The notes under the pieces were generated by a model that was given only the letters and a program-made list of their open reading frames with translations, made no database searches and had not been told where the DNA came from. From positions 1-49,494 of the forward strand of contig JAPLJG010000095.1 of NCBI GenBank assembly GCA_026388735.1: 49,494 bases of DNA, read 5' to 3'. The DNA comes from Deltaproteobacteria bacterium. Its GTDB lineage: Bacteria; Desulfobacterota; Desulfobulbia; Desulfobulbales; Desulfurivibrionaceae. Shown piece by piece: positions 42,317 to 49,494 of this stretch. Each line of letters starts with the position of its first letter. The stretch's first letter is position 1. Made by a program: the position numbers and the translations under genes.

Positions 42317-42775
42317 CTACGCGTGTGTTCCGACAACCCAGAGAATCCCGAATTCGGTATTAAACATGCACAGCCCAGACACGCCAAGCAGGGTTTCCGG
42401 AGAAAACTCGGCAAGCAAACGGGCTTGCGGAATAGCCAGCGAGGCCGTGCCCCCAGGATCCAGTTTGCCCAGCAAACTGCCGATGGCCATGTTGGCCGTT
42501 TCCGCCGCCGTGTCTATGATCTGGCTGTCCGACGCCTCATCCTCATCAACCCCGAGAAAATTCACGGTGATGTTCTTGCCAAGCTCCCAGGGGAAACAAA
42601 AAATGAACCTGCCATTACAGCCACCGGAATAACCGATCGTGGCCTCAATAAACTTGCCGCAAGCGAGTTCCTCTTTTCCTGGTGCCTCTTCAAGCGGCTC
42701 CAGAAAGGTGAAAAACATAGTCTCAAAGACCTCTGAAAAAGTTGCAAATATAACCCGCCGCAAATCCTCATCCAT
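42317..42775 (-). CDS. CheX-like chemotaxis phosphatase domain protein
   Basis: 152 residues with the CheX/CheC-type fold: ATFSEVFETMFFTFLEP (helix 1), IGYSGGCNGRFIFCFPWELGKNITVNFLG, and an AAETANMAIGSLLGKL helix that resembles the E-x-x-N phosphatase signature of CheX (Glu and Asn both seen). Family members dephosphorylate CheY. Sequence similarity in the family is low; the neighbouring cheY, cheD and cheB favour this role over others. Confidence 0.8.
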   Translation of the reverse strand: MDEDLRRVIFATFSEVFETMFFTFLEPLEEAPGKEELACGKFIEATIGYSGGCNGRFIFCFPWELGKNITVNFLGVDEDEASDSQIIDTAAETANMAIGSLLGKLDPGGTASLAIPQARLLAEFSPETLLGVSGLCMFNTEFGILWVVGTHA

Positions 42776-42924
42776 TCAGCCATCCTCCCCGACTCTTTCC
42801 CAATCCTTAATCATCTGCAACCTGCGTGGCGCCCAGCCCCCATGAGGCACTTTCCCTAGGCCGCTTGCCGCAAAATAACATTGTCATTCAAAGACTAAAC
42901 AGACACACCTACCCGAGACAACTA

Positions 42925-43362
42925 CTAAAAATCGCTTTCTTCACCAGCCTCTTCGTCCGGCTTCTCTTCCAGCCTGTGCGCATAGGCCTTTTCCAACACC
43001 TCATAGAGGATTGCCTTGATGGCCTCAGGTTGAAACGGTTTTTTCACATAGCCCGCAACCCCAAGCTTTCGCGCCTCTTCCTGGCGGGCATCGCTGGCCT
43101 CCGTGGTAATGAAGATCAGGGGAATTTTCCTAAGATCCTCATCTTCGCTGACCTTTTTCAAGAGCTCCATCCCGCCCATTTCCGGCATATTGATGTCTGA
43201 CAAAATGACATCAATCCAGGTTTCCGCCAAGACGGCCAGAGCCTCTTTACCATTAGCCGCCTCGTGAAACTCCCCGACAGGCACCCCGGACATGCTCACG
43301 GTTTTCTTAATCACGGCCCGCATGGTTTCAGAGTCGTCTGTCACCAAAATATTGAAAGCCAT
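42925..43362 (-). CDS. cheY: CheY-type response regulator
   Basis: 145 residues: a single receiver domain with the acid pair in LVTDDSETMR, phospho-acceptor Asp in VILSDINMPEMGG, Thr in IFITTEAS and Lys in YVKKPF. It has no output domain, but a short Glu-rich tail (EEKPDEEAGEESDF) follows. It probably carries the CheA signal to the flagellar switch. A 149-bp gap separates it from the cheX-like gene, and 196 bp from the HDOD gene. Confidence 0.93.
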   Translation of the reverse strand: MAFNILVTDDSETMRAVIKKTVSMSGVPVGEFHEAANGKEALAVLAETWIDVILSDINMPEMGGMELLKKVSEDEDLRKIPLIFITTEASDARQEEARKLGVAGYVKKPFQPEAIKAILYEVLEKAYAHRLEEKPDEEAGEESDF

Positions 43363-43558
43363 CGCCCTCTCTCCCGCTTCCTTAAATTATTCCATCTTGG
43401 ACATTCGCCGCTTTCCGCGCTGCCCTGTTCCCCAGTCTTACAGACCAACTCAACAGATTGTCGAAGAATCCGGGGATAAATCTACTCCTGCTCAGTCTTT
43501 GCAACAAAACAACCACATCATAAAAAATGGCAAAAACGGCATAAAGAGCCGTAACGTC

Positions 43559-44404
43559 CTAAATATTAAAAAGCTCCTGAGCCCGGTCAAGCTCCATAAA
43601 AAGATTAGCCATACACATTTCAAGGTGCATGGGGGTAATGCCAAACCTTTTCAAGCCTCCGCCCTGCATTTTCACTGACAAGCCATCAGCACCGACCCCA
43701 ATTCCCATACTGATAACCAGGGCATTGGCCAAGGTCACGATCGCGGTAAGAGGGTCCTTTTCCAGGGCATCCGGGTCATGATGCTGCAAAACAGCCAGCT
43801 CTATGTCCTTGGGAAAATCCCACTGGCTCATAATCATTCCGCCAAGCTCGGCATGAGATGCCCCCACCAACTCCTTCTCTGCCTCGACAAAAGAACAACC
43901 GTCCTGAACCACCTTCATCATGATCTTATTAAAATCATCGGCGACAAAACTGCTCAAAAAACGCTTGCCGATGTCATGCAGCAACCCTGCCGTAAAGGCG
44001 CTTCCCGGCTCCACACCCTTAACATATTTAACCAGTTCCTTGGCCATTATGCCAACGGCAATGGAATGTTTCCACAGCTCGCCCTGGTCCAGCTTATAGC
44101 CTTCTCCGGCAGCGCCTTTATAAAAACGGGCGCTGCTGCTGGTAACAATAATATCCTTGAGTGTGTCATTGCCAACGATAACCAAGGCCTCATCCAAGGA
44201 GGACACCTTACGGGGCAGACCAAAATAGGCGGCGTTGCAAATCTTTAACACATTGGCCGTAATCACCTGATCGTATTGAATAACCTCGGCCAGAGCAGTG
44301 GCGCTCACCTCCGGGTCGTTCAACATCTCAGAAACCCGCTGGGCCACCTTGGGAAAGGGCGGGACATGCTTTACCAGAGAAAGTATCTCATCCAGACGGC
44401 TCAT
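43559..44404 (-). CDS. HDOD domain protein
   Basis: 281 residues, mostly one HDOD domain (about 5-205): LVKHVPPFPKVAQRVSEML at the start, NVLKICNAAYFGLPRKVSSL, and TAGLLHDIGKRFLSSFV, which retains an HDIGK segment. HDOD proteins are non-catalytic or weakly catalytic relatives of HD phosphohydrolases and often sit in chemotaxis and signalling clusters. The start overlaps the cheD stop by 4 bp, so the two are translationally coupled. Confidence 0.9.
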   Translation of the reverse strand: MSRLDEILSLVKHVPPFPKVAQRVSEMLNDPEVSATALAEVIQYDQVITANVLKICNAAYFGLPRKVSSLDEALVIVGNDTLKDIIVTSSSARFYKGAAGEGYKLDQGELWKHSIAVGIMAKELVKYVKGVEPGSAFTAGLLHDIGKRFLSSFVADDFNKIMMKVVQDGCSFVEAEKELVGASHAELGGMIMSQWDFPKDIELAVLQHHDPDALEKDPLTAIVTLANALVISMGIGVGADGLSVKMQGGGLKRFGITPMHLEMCMANLFMELDRAQELFNI

Positions 44405-44880
44405 AACTCAAACTCCCCTCTTCCCGAAACCTTCAAGTGGGTAATCCCTGTCCCAATTTCCAAACTCACCGTACGGTTCCCTGTGCCACCGACATCTTCC
44501 TTGGCCAGCATGATCTGGTTTTTCCAAAACATTTTCCGCACAACCGCTTGATTTCTCTTGCCGATATTAAAGATCCCAGCGTTATCCATGATTTGCGACC
44601 CGCCAACCACTTTGACGATCAAACGATTTTTAATGGCTCCGAACTTGTACGTTTCCTTAAACAACCGGGGGATGCCGGTATCCGCAAACATGAAGGGCTT
44701 GGCCTCTGCCTTATCCTTATCAAGGGAAGAATCCGGCAGCATATAATGCAGCATCCCTCCAACCTTGGCCACCGGGTCCCAAATCACCACCCCGATACAG
44801 GAGCCAAGGGAATAGGTAATCAGGACGTCATCTGGCTTGTTGCTGACTTTCATGTCTGAAATGCCAACGATTATCTTCAT
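44401..44880 (-). CDS. cheD: Chemoreceptor glutamine deamidase CheD
   Basis: 159 residues. Catalytic Cys in YSLGSCIGVVIWDP and His in GGMLHYMLPDSS, followed by KVVGGSQIMD and the NIGKRN motif. CheD deamidates receptor Gln residues and in other bacteria is regulated by CheC/CheX-type partners, one of which is encoded nearby. It is coupled with the HDOD gene. Confidence 0.94.
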   Translation of the reverse strand: MKIIVGISDMKVSNKPDDVLITYSLGSCIGVVIWDPVAKVGGMLHYMLPDSSLDKDKAEAKPFMFADTGIPRLFKETYKFGAIKNRLIVKVVGGSQIMDNAGIFNIGKRNQAVVRKMFWKNQIMLAKEDVGGTGNRTVSLEIGTGITHLKVSGRGEFEL

Positions 44881-44937
44881 GCGCTCTCTGTCCTGTAACC
44901 GTCATTGCCCCAGGTCCTTCACCCCAGGCAACGGACT

Positions 44938-45798
44938 TCATCGTTTCAGATATGCGGTCGCATCAATCTGGCTAAAACTATGCTTCAAACCGCTGATGCT
45001 TTCGGAATGACCGATAAAAAGATACCCGCCCGGGGTAAGGGCCTGGTAAAATTTGCTCACCAACTCCTGCTGGGTTTCCCGGTTGAAATAGATCATGACG
45101 TTTCGGCAAAAAATCACAGCTATGGCCTCGCGCCAAGCGAAGTCGCCCATGATATTGAAATGGTCAAAGTGCACCATCTTCCGAAGGTCTTCCTTCACCT
45201 TCACAAAACCATCGGAACTGCCCACCCCTTTCTGGAAATATTTTTTCAAGAAGGCCTTTGGCACCTTTGCAATCCTTTCATCGGTGTAAACGCCCCGCTT
45301 TGCTTGCGCCAAAACCCGGGTGGAGATGTCCGTGGCCATGATGCGATAGCGCATCCCTGGATGCTGACAGACAAAATCATCCACCACCATGGCCATGGTG
45401 TATGGTTCCTCCCCGGATGAACTGGCAGAGGACCAGAAAAGAATATCCTTGTTTTTCCCTCGCCCTTCTTTGACAAAAGCGGGCAAAACAGTGGAGGTCA
45501 GTATCTCAAAATGGGAGTTTTCTCTAAAAAATGACGTGAAATTGGTGGAAACGCTGTCGATGAGCTGAACAAGCTCGTCCCCGGATTTGTCATGGATGAC
45601 ATACCCATAGTATTCTTTAAACGAGTCTATCCCGGTGGCCCGCAGCCGCTTGCCCAGGCGGGCGTTCAGCAGCTCTTTTTTTTCCGGTTTCAGAAAAATT
45701 CCGGTTTTCTCATACACCAAATCGCTGAATTTCTGAAACAACCCATCGCTGAGTTGCTGATAGTGAATACCGCTTGATCCGTCACTGTTCAATGCCAC
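44938..45798 (-). CDS. cheR: Chemotaxis methyltransferase CheR
   Basis: 286 residues: an all-alpha N-terminal domain (about 10-90) with a basic patch (KKELLNARLGKRLRATG) and a SAM-binding catalytic domain with TSFFRENSHFEIL, FWSSASSSGEEPYTMAM (motif I) and AVIFCRNVMIYFNRETQQEL. It methylates MCP glutamates, opposing CheB. It is 39 bp after cheW. Confidence 0.96.
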   Translation of the reverse strand: MALNSDGSSGIHYQQLSDGLFQKFSDLVYEKTGIFLKPEKKELLNARLGKRLRATGIDSFKEYYGYVIHDKSGDELVQLIDSVSTNFTSFFRENSHFEILTSTVLPAFVKEGRGKNKDILFWSSASSSGEEPYTMAMVVDDFVCQHPGMRYRIMATDISTRVLAQAKRGVYTDERIAKVPKAFLKKYFQKGVGSSDGFVKVKEDLRKMVHFDHFNIMGDFAWREAIAVIFCRNVMIYFNRETQQELVSKFYQALTPGGYLFIGHSESISGLKHSFSQIDATAYLKR

Positions 45799-45837
45799 AA
45801 AACCGCCCCCTTGGTATTCTGGCAGAAAATCTCCCTG

Positions 45838-46338
45838 CTAGGAGGCCAACTGCTGCAAAAGCCCTTCGCCAACAACCTTGTCCACATCAAGCAAAATTTT
45901 GACCTCGCCTTTCGCTTTCGCCATACCCAGAATATTCTCGGTTTCAGACGAAGACCCGAGGGAAGGCGGAGGCTCGATTTCACCGGCGGCAATATTCAGA
46001 ACTTCCGAAACCGAATCCACCACCATACCGACCTGCACCGGAGCCGTTTGCCCCTGCACCTCGACCACGATGATACAGGTTCTTTCGTCATATTCCTTAT
46101 GGTTCATGCTGAATTTAAGCCGCAGATCCAGCACGGGAATAACCTTGCCCCGCAGGTTGATTACCCCCCGGATATAAGGCGGGGTATGCGGCACCGCCGT
46201 AATCTCCATGACCCCAATGATCTCCCTGACGCTGAGGATTCCGACACCATACCCTTCATTTCCCAAGGAAAATGTGAGATATTTCCCGGCCAGTTCCGCC
46301 CCTTGACCCAAATTCTGCGCTACGTTTCCTGCTTCCAT
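45838..46338 (-). CDS. cheW: Chemotaxis coupling protein CheW
   Basis: 166 residues, one CheW SH3-like domain: KYLTFSLGNEGYGVGILSVREII, VPHTPPYIRGVINLRGKVIPVLDL and GMVVDSVSEVLNI. It couples CheA to MCPs. The second ATG (46338) is preferred, since AAGGAGG is 6 bases before it and directly touches the first ATG (46344). It lies 94 bp after cheA. Confidence 0.95.
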   Translation of the reverse strand: MEAGNVAQNLGQGAELAGKYLTFSLGNEGYGVGILSVREIIGVMEITAVPHTPPYIRGVINLRGKVIPVLDLRLKFSMNHKEYDERTCIIVVEVQGQTAPVQVGMVVDSVSEVLNIAAGEIEPPPSLGSSSETENILGMAKAKGEVKILLDVDKVVGEGLLQQLAS

Positions 46339-46432
46339 CAACATCCTCCTTTTTCATGAAAGACCCACAGGGCGACTCCTCTGCCCCTGGGGATGAAAAC
46401 ATTCCCCAATTTCCACCTGTTTGCGAAAAAAC

Positions 46433-48748
46433 TCAATCCGCCTTGTTGGCAATAACGCCAGCCAGATCAAGAATAAGACCAACCCTGCCATCACCGAGAA
46501 TGGTCCCCCCGGCAACGCCGGGCACATCAAGGCCGCCGAGGTTTTTGATAACAACCTCCTCCTTGCCCAAAAGTTCATCAACCATCAAGGCGCGACGCCT
46601 GCCCTCATTTTCCACCACCACGACAATGGCCTCACAGGGGTCGGTATTGGTGGATTCTACGCCGAAAATTTCATACAGCCTGATAATGGGCACCAGTTCG
46701 CCACGTACCAGCAGGTTCTCCCCACGGCCATGCACCGTGCTGTAGTTTGTTCGATCAGGACGCATGGACTCCTGTATAGCAATAGTCGGAATGATATACC
46801 GCTCAGTACCAACCCGGACAATGATTCCGTCGATGATCGCCAAGGTCAAGGGCAAACGGATCGTAAACAGGGAGCCCTTGCCCGGCTGGCTTTGCACATC
46901 TACCTTGCCCCGCAGCTTTTCCACCGCTTTTTTTACCACATCCATGCCCACGCCACGGCCGGAAACATCGGTAATCTTGTCCGCCGTGGAGAACCCTGGG
47001 AGAAAAATAAGGTTGTTCAGTTCAAAATCGGACAGATTATCAGCCTCGCTGACCAACCCGCGCTCAATGGCTTTTTTCCTGATCTTCTGGGTGTTCAGCC
47101 CCTCACCATCGTCCTCGATCTCGATCATCATGCTCCCGCCTTTCTGGTAGGCGCGGAGAAAAACAGTGCCTGTTTCTGACTTGCCGCATTTCTCCCGGTC
47201 AGCCGAGGGAGAGATTCCATGGTCCACCGAGTTTCGCATCATGTGGACAAGCGGATCATAGATGGATTCCACCATGTTGCGGTCAATCTCGGTATCGGCG
47301 CCCTCCATGATCAGATCAACCTTCTTCCCGGATTTTTTGGAAAGATCCCGAACCAGACGAATCATTTTGTCAAAGGTTTGCTTGATGGGAACCATGCGCA
47401 TGGACATGGCCGTGCGCTGCAATTCGGAGGTGATTCGGGTCAGCTGGGAGAAATCTTTGGTAAGCTTGGCATCGGCGATTCGGGAAACAAGCTTGTTCTG
47501 GCGGACCAACGATTGCATGATCACCAGTTCGCCCACCGCATTCACCAGGGCATCAAGTTTTTCCACATCAACCTTGATGGAGGCCCCGATTTTTTTCTGG
47601 CCCGAATCGGTAGATGGACGGGCCGCAGGGCTTGCCGGCTGCTGGGGCGCCCTGGAAGAGACTGCCCCCTGCGCGGCTCTGGCAATGGTTGGCATAGCCG
47701 GGGCCTCGGCTTCAGCCTCCTCGCTTGCCACCGGCTCAGCCTCTTCATCCGCTTCAGCCTCAGAAACTTCGGGCGACAAATCCGCTACTGGAGCAGCAAC
47801 AGGTTCAACCGGCGGGGCGACATTTCCTCCCTCTTGCAGCTGGGTGATGTTCACCAAAAAGCTGCTGATATCGGTATCCTTGTAGTTGGCAGGCCCATTC
47901 TGCAAAACATCCTTGATGTTTTCAACCATGGATTTGAGCGCGTCGCCAACGGTCAGGACGATATCAATGACGGCGGAATCCATGGCCCGCTTGCCGTTGC
48001 GCACATCATCCAGAAGATTTTCCGTGGCATGAGCAAGTCGGTTGATTGTTTTCAGGTTAAGAAAACCGGAAACGCCCTTGATTGTATGGAAAGGCCGGAA
48101 GATATTGTTAATGATATCCTGGTCGTCCGGGCTCTGTTCCAGCTCAAGCACGTTGACCTCGATGGATTCAAGATGCTCAAATGCTTCCTCAATAAACCCG
48201 GCCAGCAGGTCCGTATCCTGGAGAAAATCAGGCAGCGCCTCCTGGCCCGTCCCGCCCGCCGCAGGGGCTTGAACCTGGGTCGAGTCGCTCTGTGAAGAGG
48301 CGACGACGGATACCTCCTTGGCCGGAGCTTCCTCTGCAGCTTCGCTCATCCCGGCGGACGCCGCATCGGTATCTCCAAGAAGCGCCGATGGTTGCAACGA
48401 AACGCCGATCTTCCGCATGTTTTCGCAAAACTGCGCAAGAGTTTTCTCACCGGGCCGGCCTTCTTTCCGGGCCGATTCCTGCATCTCGGTAATACACTGG
48501 CCGAGAAAATCATAGTTTTCTGCGGAATCAGCCAGCTCTCCCATAATGAATTTTTCGAGAGCCCCCTTAAAAGCAGCGGCCATTCGCTGAATAACCATCG
48601 GCGTATCTGCGGCGGCCTGCCCAGGCAACAACTTCTCGGTCAGATCAAGCAACTCACCAACAATGGAAAGATCACCCGGCTCGATCATCAAAATCTTCAA
48701 GGCCATTTCATCCAGAAGATCGGACAATGGTTTATGACCAGCAGCCAT
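46433..48748 (-). CDS. cheA: Chemotaxis histidine kinase CheA
   Basis: 771 residues. An unusual N-terminal region of about 190 residues (helical, then Ala/Glu-rich) precedes the P1 HPt domain with phospho-His in IFRPFHTIKGVSGF. A Pro/Ala/Glu linker, a dimerisation domain (KIGASIKVDVEKLDALVNAV), a HATPase domain (HMMRNSVDHGI, DDGEGLN, GRGVGMDVV) and a CheW-like domain at the end follow. The start at 48748 is supported by AAGGAG upstream. It is the probable first gene of the cluster, downstream of the MCP gene. Confidence 0.96.
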   Translation of the reverse strand: MAAGHKPLSDLLDEMALKILMIEPGDLSIVGELLDLTEKLLPGQAAADTPMVIQRMAAAFKGALEKFIMGELADSAENYDFLGQCITEMQESARKEGRPGEKTLAQFCENMRKIGVSLQPSALLGDTDAASAGMSEAAEEAPAKEVSVVASSQSDSTQVQAPAAGGTGQEALPDFLQDTDLLAGFIEEAFEHLESIEVNVLELEQSPDDQDIINNIFRPFHTIKGVSGFLNLKTINRLAHATENLLDDVRNGKRAMDSAVIDIVLTVGDALKSMVENIKDVLQNGPANYKDTDISSFLVNITQLQEGGNVAPPVEPVAAPVADLSPEVSEAEADEEAEPVASEEAEAEAPAMPTIARAAQGAVSSRAPQQPASPAARPSTDSGQKKIGASIKVDVEKLDALVNAVGELVIMQSLVRQNKLVSRIADAKLTKDFSQLTRITSELQRTAMSMRMVPIKQTFDKMIRLVRDLSKKSGKKVDLIMEGADTEIDRNMVESIYDPLVHMMRNSVDHGISPSADREKCGKSETGTVFLRAYQKGGSMMIEIEDDGEGLNTQKIRKKAIERGLVSEADNLSDFELNNLIFLPGFSTADKITDVSGRGVGMDVVKKAVEKLRGKVDVQSQPGKGSLFTIRLPLTLAIIDGIIVRVGTERYIIPTIAIQESMRPDRTNYSTVHGRGENLLVRGELVPIIRLYEIFGVESTNTDPCEAIVVVVENEGRRRALMVDELLGKEEVVIKNLGGLDVPGVAGGTILGDGRVGLILDLAGVIANKAD

Positions 48749-48968
48749 ACATGCACTCCTTGGAAAACGAGAGAAGCCAAACCCCACGGCAAATGAAAAC
48801 ACACTTATATATTATGCTTCCATACTGCGCAAACATCAATAAATATTGCAAGTTTTTTCTTGCTGCGCCACCGCTGATGGCCAGGTAAAAAGTTTACGGC
48901 TACCTTCTGCTTACGACTTCCCCCTGTTTTTCCCAAGCCACTGACTCCAGAACAGGCCTAAATTATTC

Positions 48969-49494
48969 TTAAAAATCCTCAAAATCATCGCCCATGGGGA
49001 TAACATCCTCGGGCCTTGATCCCCTTGACGGTGCCTTCTTCGCCGCAGGAGGAAGGGCTTTTCTGGCCGGGGGCACGAGTTTTTTGGCGCTGGCACGCAT
49101 CGGAGTTGGGGGCCGTCTCAGTCTTCTGGTATCTTGCGGCGCATTTGCCTGGCCTTCCGCACCATCCACCATTGCCAGCAGCTCGCCCACCGATCCTTTC
49201 ATCATCTCCGCCTGGGCGTTCAGCTCTTCGGAGGCGGAAGCGGCTTCTTCCGCTGCCGCCGCGTTGCTCTGGGTCACGGCGTCGATCTCGTGGATGGCCT
49301 TGGTGACCTGGATGATGGCCTCGGCCTGCTGGCTTGCCGCCCCGGCCATCTCACTGATGATCGTGCCGATCCGGGTGGTGGATTGGGAGGCAACGTAGAA
49401 CGAATCGCTGGTTTCGCTGACCAAGGCATTGCCGGTGGTGATCTTCTGCACCGTGCCCTCGATGAGGTTGGAGGTGTTCTTCGCCGCCTCCGCC
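48969..49494 (-). CDS. Methyl-accepting chemotaxis protein, C-terminal part only
   Basis: The gene enters from the right edge, so the sensor, membrane and HAMP parts are outside. The visible 174 residues are the end of the MCP signalling coiled coil (TRIGTIISEMAGAASQQAEA, IDAVTQSNAAAAEEAASASE), then a Pro/Ala/Lys/Arg-rich tail and an acidic DDFEDF end. It lies 220 bp upstream of cheA. The C-terminus has no NWETF-type CheR/CheB tether. Confidence 0.93.
   Translation of the reverse strand, partial: AEAAKNTSNLIEGTVQKITTGNALVSETSDSFYVASQSTTRIGTIISEMAGAASQQAEAIIQVTKAIHEIDAVTQSNAAAAEEAASASEELNAQAEMMKGSVGELLAMVDGAEGQANAPQDTRRLRRPPTPMRASAKKLVPPARKALPPAAKKAPSRGSRPEDVIPMGDDFEDF

Noticed and set aside
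47219-48295. A 358-codon plus-strand frame opposite cheA
   Set aside because: Antisense shadow of a certain gene.

Overview
The window comes from a motile dissimilatory sulfate reducer, most likely Desulfobacterota (formerly Deltaproteobacteria). It carries dsrA-dsrB-dsrD, a dissimilatory ATP sulfurylase (sat), a fully Gram-negative set of flagellar, chemotaxis and sugar genes, and 5-FTHF cyclo-ligase-like and PBP5-like housekeeping genes. A placement near Desulfobulbales is my inference from gene content and protein style; I could not compute a tree. There are no rRNA or tRNA genes, no CRISPR array and no intact insertion sequence that I can see.

Layout. (1) 42-2873, minus strand: the dsrABD sulfite reductase operon behind a good sigma-70-like promoter. 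(2) 3340-8130: a sulfur, metal and redox patch with a UPF0251/DUF134 regulator facing a NifX-like cofactor protein, a BASS-family transporter with a DUF302 protein, then a CoA-disulfide/persulfide reductase with a rhodanese tail and a secreted PLD-type nuclease. (3) 8156-13452: a topoisomerase I paralogue that has lost its catalytic tyrosine, divergent from a long acidic-repeat/FGE-sulfatase-domain gene whose frame is broken by a 1-base loss and re-set by a 31-bp tandem duplication. (4) 13459-16601: aroB, a lysine-rich DUF2582 protein and sat, the last two sharing a bidirectional terminator. (5) 16939-36850, minus strand: a flagellar filament and flagellin-glycosylation island. (6) 37284-41211: a small coiled-coil protein, a frameshifted tatC, a 5-FTHF cyclo-ligase-like gene, a D,D-carboxypeptidase and an O6-alkylguanine methyltransferase. 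(7) 41222-49494: a chemotaxis cluster, cheB-cheX-cheY-HDOD-cheD-cheR-cheW-cheA, and the tail of an MCP.

How the parts work together. The island in region 5 reads, in transcription order, pseB-pseC-pseG/H-pseI-pseF (CMP-pseudaminic acid synthesis), hisH2-hisF2/WbpG-like amidotransferase and two methyltransferases (sugar tailoring), a Maf-type flagellin glycosyltransferase, then a 965-residue flagellin, fliD, fliS, a FliT/FlgN-like chaperone and flaG. All six canonical Pse enzymes are present but packed into five polypeptides. The amidotransferase module suggests an acetamidino form of the sugar. The first enzyme, PseB, carries an N-terminal MerR-type DNA-binding domain with no internal start codon, so the first committed enzyme of flagellin glycosylation may also be a transcription factor. 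The flagellin and fliD genes have sigma-28-like promoters, and a weaker candidate lies before pseB. This island, with its fused enzymes and giant flagellin, is the most novel-looking part of the window.
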